Origin: an uncultured Alphaproteobacteria bacterium
GTDB taxonomy: Bacteria > Pseudomonadota > Alphaproteobacteria > Rhizobiales > Aestuariivirgaceae
Direction of reading: 5' to 3'
Length of the DNA: 40,876 bases
NCBI GenBank assembly: GCA_937870685.1
Contig: CALMZX010000006.1
Location: forward strand, 1-40,876
Shown: in pieces, positions 36,507-40,876 of the stretch
Layout of the letters: every line of letters begins with the position of its first letter
How positions within the stretch are numbered: position 1 is the stretch's first letter
Position numbers and translations under genes: made by a program
Notes under the pieces: model-generated
Seen by the model: the letters and a program-made list of their open reading frames with translations, nothing else
The model's database searches: none
What the model was told of the DNA's origin: nothing

Positions 36507-37100
36507 TCAGTACACATCACCAACTTCAACCCCACTTAAAGCGATCAGTGATCTGCACCAATCTTGCAGATCGCCATCCGATTCTGTCCAGCGATCCACC
36601 AGTTTGTAGTTGCCATTGGCATTTGCTTCGACGATCCACTGCGCGCCGTCCATTCCAATGGTTTTGAGTCGGGCGGGTTTGTTCCAAAAATCCATTCGTC
36701 TGAGTTCATATTGAAGTTTGGCAACTGTCTCGGCATTGAGAGCCAGTGTTTCATTCAGGTCAATTGTGCCGGGCTCGTATCCGCCCTTCCCGTTTGCTCT
36801 TTTGACAGCCAGCGACGCAGTGCCATCTTTCACAACGTTCAGGCGGAAAACCATTGGGTTACTGAATGTACGCAACCACGTGAAGCGATAGACTTCAGCA
36901 CCGGGTTGAGCTGGGAAGAGACTTGGTTCCTGCATGGCGCGCAGGTGCTTGCTGTACCATTGATTTATGAACGAGTCGGAGTCTGATCTATCGCTGAAGA
37001 CATGGGCGGGGAAATATTCAGGCAACTGCTGTTGGGCAGAGGCGATCACCTTTTGAGCAACAAGGCAGCAGCAGCCGAGGATCAGGTGCCGTCTTCGCAT
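36507..37100 (-). CDS. Exported protein of unknown function, low G+C
   Basis: Encodes 197 residues from ATG 37100, with GGAG 9 nt upstream; a GTG at 37115 would overlap that site. Residues 1-21 look like a signal peptide (LILGCCCLVAQKVIASA, cleavage after ASA); the Cys run is unlike a standard lipobox. The mature part contains FRFTWLRTF-like (YRFTWLRTFSNP), a GGYEPGTIDLN stretch and DGAQWIVEAN...DRW, a pattern I have seen only in uncharacterised proteins. G+C over 36601-36780 is 87/180 by my count (48%), clearly lower than neighbours. It lies right behind the atp operon terminator and may be a later insertion. Confidence 0.72.
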   Translation of the reverse strand: MRRRHLILGCCCLVAQKVIASAQQQLPEYFPAHVFSDRSDSDSFINQWYSKHLRAMQEPSLFPAQPGAEVYRFTWLRTFSNPMVFRLNVVKDGTASLAVKRANGKGGYEPGTIDLNETLALNAETVAKLQYELRRMDFWNKPARLKTIGMDGAQWIVEANANGNYKLVDRWTESDGDLQDWCRSLIALSGVEVGDVY

Positions 37101-37118
37101 GATGGCGAACTCCACAAC

Positions 37119-37144
37119 AAAAAAGCCAGCTCAACGCTGGCTTT
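37119..37144 (-). terminator. Rho-independent terminator of the atp operon
   Basis: On the - strand a 9-bp stem (37136-37144 with 37122-37130) and 5-nt loop lead into six U (37124-37119). It is 27 bp after the atpC stop. It is also close to the start of the low-G+C gene, so that gene's promoter must lie inside atpC or the terminator, or depend on read-through. Confidence 0.92.
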
Positions 37145-37170
37145 CAATCTTGTTCCAATTGTGGATCAGA

Positions 37171-37560
37171 TCACAGCGCCGCCTGCAGCGCCTTCAGATG
37201 GTCAAGCGTTTCGGCGGCCTTGGCGCGGGCGGCGTCGGTCTTGGCGTCTTCAACGTCCTCTTCGGCATCCTTGAGCTGCTTGGCCAAGGCTGCGGCATCA
37301 AGGTCCGCGAGCGGGATCGCCGTTTCAGCCAGCACCGTGAGCCCCTGCGCATTCACTTCGGCAAAGCCGCCGCGCACGAAGATCTTGTCCGTGCCGCCAT
37401 CCTTCTGGATCGAAACGACGCCGGGCTTCAGCGTGGAGAGCACCGGCGCGTGACCCGGCAGGATGGTCATTTCACCTTCCGTACCCGGAATTTGCACCGA
37501 CACCACATCGCCTGAAAACAGGAGACGGGCGGGAGAGACGAGTTCGAAATGCAGTGCCAT
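37171..37560 (-). CDS. atpC: ATP synthase F1 epsilon subunit
   Basis: Encodes 129 residues. The N-terminal beta-sandwich (about 1-85: FELVSPARLLFSGDV, TILPGHAPVLSTLKPG) and a short helical C-terminal part match the central-stalk epsilon subunit that couples rotation and can inhibit hydrolysis. ATG 37560 is the family start. It is the last gene of the operon, 158 bp from atpD, unusually far; that gap is filled by a palindromic element. Certain. Confidence 0.95.
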   Translation of the reverse strand: MALHFELVSPARLLFSGDVVSVQIPGTEGEMTILPGHAPVLSTLKPGVVSIQKDGGTDKIFVRGGFAEVNAQGLTVLAETAIPLADLDAAALAKQLKDAEEDVEDAKTDAARAKAAETLDHLKALQAAL

Positions 37561-37583
37561 GGGTCTGTGTCCTGTTGCCAAAA

Positions 37584-37702
37584 GGCCCCCTCCGCCCTTC
37601 GGGCACCTCCCCCAGCAGAGCTGGTGGAGGGTGTTGCGTGGTCATTCGACCCCGCTCCCCCAACTTGCTTGGGGGAGCTGTCCGAAGGACTGAGGGGGTC
37701 CT
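37584..37702. repeat. Palindromic intergenic element, family 2 (copy C), between atpD and atpC
   Basis: Reverse-complement relative of the element at 16037-16180: the first 27 bp after the leading GG match, and the last about 44 bp match with one inserted base; the middles differ. It contains a GCCC-TTC-GGGC-type hairpin, an imperfect stem at 37605-37630, a GCTCCCCCAA/TTGGGGGAGC stem at 37654-37678 and complementary ends. It is transcribed within the atp message. Confidence 0.88.
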
Positions 37703-37718
37703 TCGGAAGTCCTGTTGC

Positions 37719-39191
<1,473 letters not shown>

Positions 39192-40070
39192 TTAGAGCGC
39201 TTCCGCGCCCGAAATGATTTCGATGAGTTCTTTGGTGATCTGGGCCTGACGCTGGCGGTTGTACTTGATCGACAGCCTGTTGATCATGTCACCGGCGTTG
39301 CGCGTGGCGTTGTCCATGGCGGACATGCGCGCACCCTGCTCGGAGGCGGCATTTTCGAGAAGGCCACGGAAAATCTGGATGGCGATGTTGCGCGGCAGCA
39401 GTTCGTCGAGAATGACGCTCTCTTCCGGCTCGGCATCATAGACGGCACCACCCAGCTCCGGAGCCTTGGAGGCATCGAAGGAGGCGGGGATCAGGCGCAG
39501 CGCCGTGGGCTTCTGCTGGATCACCGACTTGAATTCCGAGAAGAACAGCGTGCAGACATCGAACTCGCCCGCTTCATACATGGCGAGCACCTTGTCGGCG
39601 ACGCCAGAGGCGTGGTCGAACTGTACCGACTTGGCACCAGTGAAGGCCACCGCATCCACGACATACTTGCCGTAGTTGCGCTTCAAGGCGTCAGCGCCCT
39701 TCTTGCCCACGGTCATGATCTTGACGGTCTTGCCATCGCGCACCAGCCGGTCAGCGTGTTCGCGCGCCAGCTTGACGATGGAGGTGTTGAAACCGCCGCA
39801 CAACCCGCGCTCGGCAGTGGCGACCACCAGCAGGTGAACCTGATCGTTGCCGGTTCCGGCGAGCAGCTTCGGCGCACCCGCCTTTCCTTCCATGGCGGAA
39901 GCAAGATTGGCCAGCACCACGCCCATGCGCGTCGCATAGGGACGCGCCGCCACGGCGGATTCCTGGGCGCGGCGCAACTTCGCCGCCGCGACCATCTGCA
40001 TGGCCTTGGTGATCTTGCGCGTCGCCTTCACCGAGGCGATGCGGTTTCTTAGGTCTTTCAGCGACGCCAT
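39192..40070 (-). CDS. atpG: ATP synthase F1 gamma subunit
   Basis: Encodes 292 residues of the rotor shaft: the N-terminal helix [31 protein letters not shown] (positions 3-33, shown in part) and the C-terminal [18 protein letters not shown] helix form the coiled coil, with a Rossmann-like middle containing [16 protein letters not shown] stretch precedes ATG 40070. It is separated from atpA by 136 bp containing a palindromic element, longer than usual for this operon. Certain. Confidence 0.97.
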   Translation of the reverse strand: MASLKDLRNRIASVKATRKITKAMQMVAAAKLRRAQESAVAARPYATRMGVVLANLASAMEGKAGAPKLLAGTGNDQVHLLVVATAERGLCGGFNTSIVKLAREHADRLVRDGKTVKIMTVGKKGADALKRNYGKYVVDAVAFTGAKSVQFDHASGVADKVLAMYEAGEFDVCTLFFSEFKSVIQQKPTALRLIPASFDASKAPELGGAVYDAEPEESVILDELLPRNIAIQIFRGLLENAASEQGARMSAMDNATRNAGDMINRLSIKYNRQRQAQITKELIEIISGAEAL

Positions 40071-40085
40071 GCGATCACCCCATCA

Positions 40086-40176
40086 ACCGTCATCCCGGCG
40101 CGGGCCGGGATCCAGCTTGAACCACAAACACCGCATCCAGCCATGGCTGGACCCCGGCCTTTGCCGGGGTGACGGT
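40086..40176. repeat. Palindromic intergenic element, family 1 (copy D), between atpA and atpG
   Basis: Arms 40086-40116 and 40146-40176 are reverse complements at 26 of 31 positions around a 29-nt loop. The outer core CCGTCA-x-CCCGGCGC-x-GGCCGGG is shared with the element at 12228-12345. It is transcribed within the atp message. Confidence 0.88.
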
Positions 40177-40206
40177 GTTTTCTGTTAATCCCGCGTGCCA
40201 TTGAAA

Positions 40207-40876
<670 letters not shown>

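Overview
The window looks like a chromosomal core segment of a high-GC alphaproteobacterium, most likely of the order Hyphomicrobiales (Rhizobiales). The evidence is the gene set and order: a zapE-mdh-sucC-sucD-sucA-sucB-lpd block, an F1-only ATP synthase operon (atpA-G-D-C, with no F0 genes in the window), an IalB-family exported protein, a preT-preA pair, and intergenic palindromes of the kind common in rhizobial genomes. I cannot name the genus. I recognise no tRNA, rRNA, CRISPR array, transposase or prophage gene.

Layout. Positions 1-6.7 kb (+ strand): a YkvA-type small membrane protein, an IalB-like exported protein, rlmN, an RTX calcium-binding protein, an HdeA-like periplasmic protein, argG and a LysE-type exporter. 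Two strong rho-independent terminators flank the HdeA-like gene. 6.8-9.2 kb (- strand): an L,D-transpeptidase and an IlvD/Edd-family dehydratase that looks more like a sugar-acid enzyme than the branched-chain biosynthetic one. 9.4-12.2 kb (+): preT-preA, reductive pyrimidine catabolism; PreT carries a histone-H1-like Lys/Ala tail. 12.2-16.0 kb (+): a tandem universal stress protein behind an FNR/FixK-like box, a conserved hypothetical, leuB, and an aldose-epimerase gene overlapping leuB. 16.2-18.4 kb (-): priA. 18.4-23.5 kb (+): a tightly overlapping pabB-pabA-pabC folate operon, xerC and a DAO-type FAD oxidoreductase.

23.5 kb to the end is all - strand. Read in the direction of transcription it runs: atpA (cut by the window edge), atpG, atpD, atpC, terminator, a low-GC exported hypothetical, an SDR, an M50 protease with an SRPBCC-like N-terminal domain, zapE, mdh, sucC, a previously unremarked 72-residue membrane/coiled-coil gene, sucD, sucA, sucB, lpd and a stand-alone receiver protein. 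The TCA block encodes malate dehydrogenase, succinyl-CoA synthetase and the complete 2-oxoglutarate dehydrogenase complex, so it is a functional module for the oxidative half of the cycle, physically next to ATP synthase.

Most of the window is ordinary core metabolism, and I did not find a convincing new defence or mobile system. The best leads are: (1) the small gene wedged between sucC and sucD with stop/start overlap; (2) the basic tail on PreT; (3) five palindromic intergenic elements of three families, three of them inside the atp and TCA operons; (4) the FNR-like promoter before the stress protein; (5) a FadR/GntR-type operator before the dehydratase; (6) the SRPBCC-M50 fusion.
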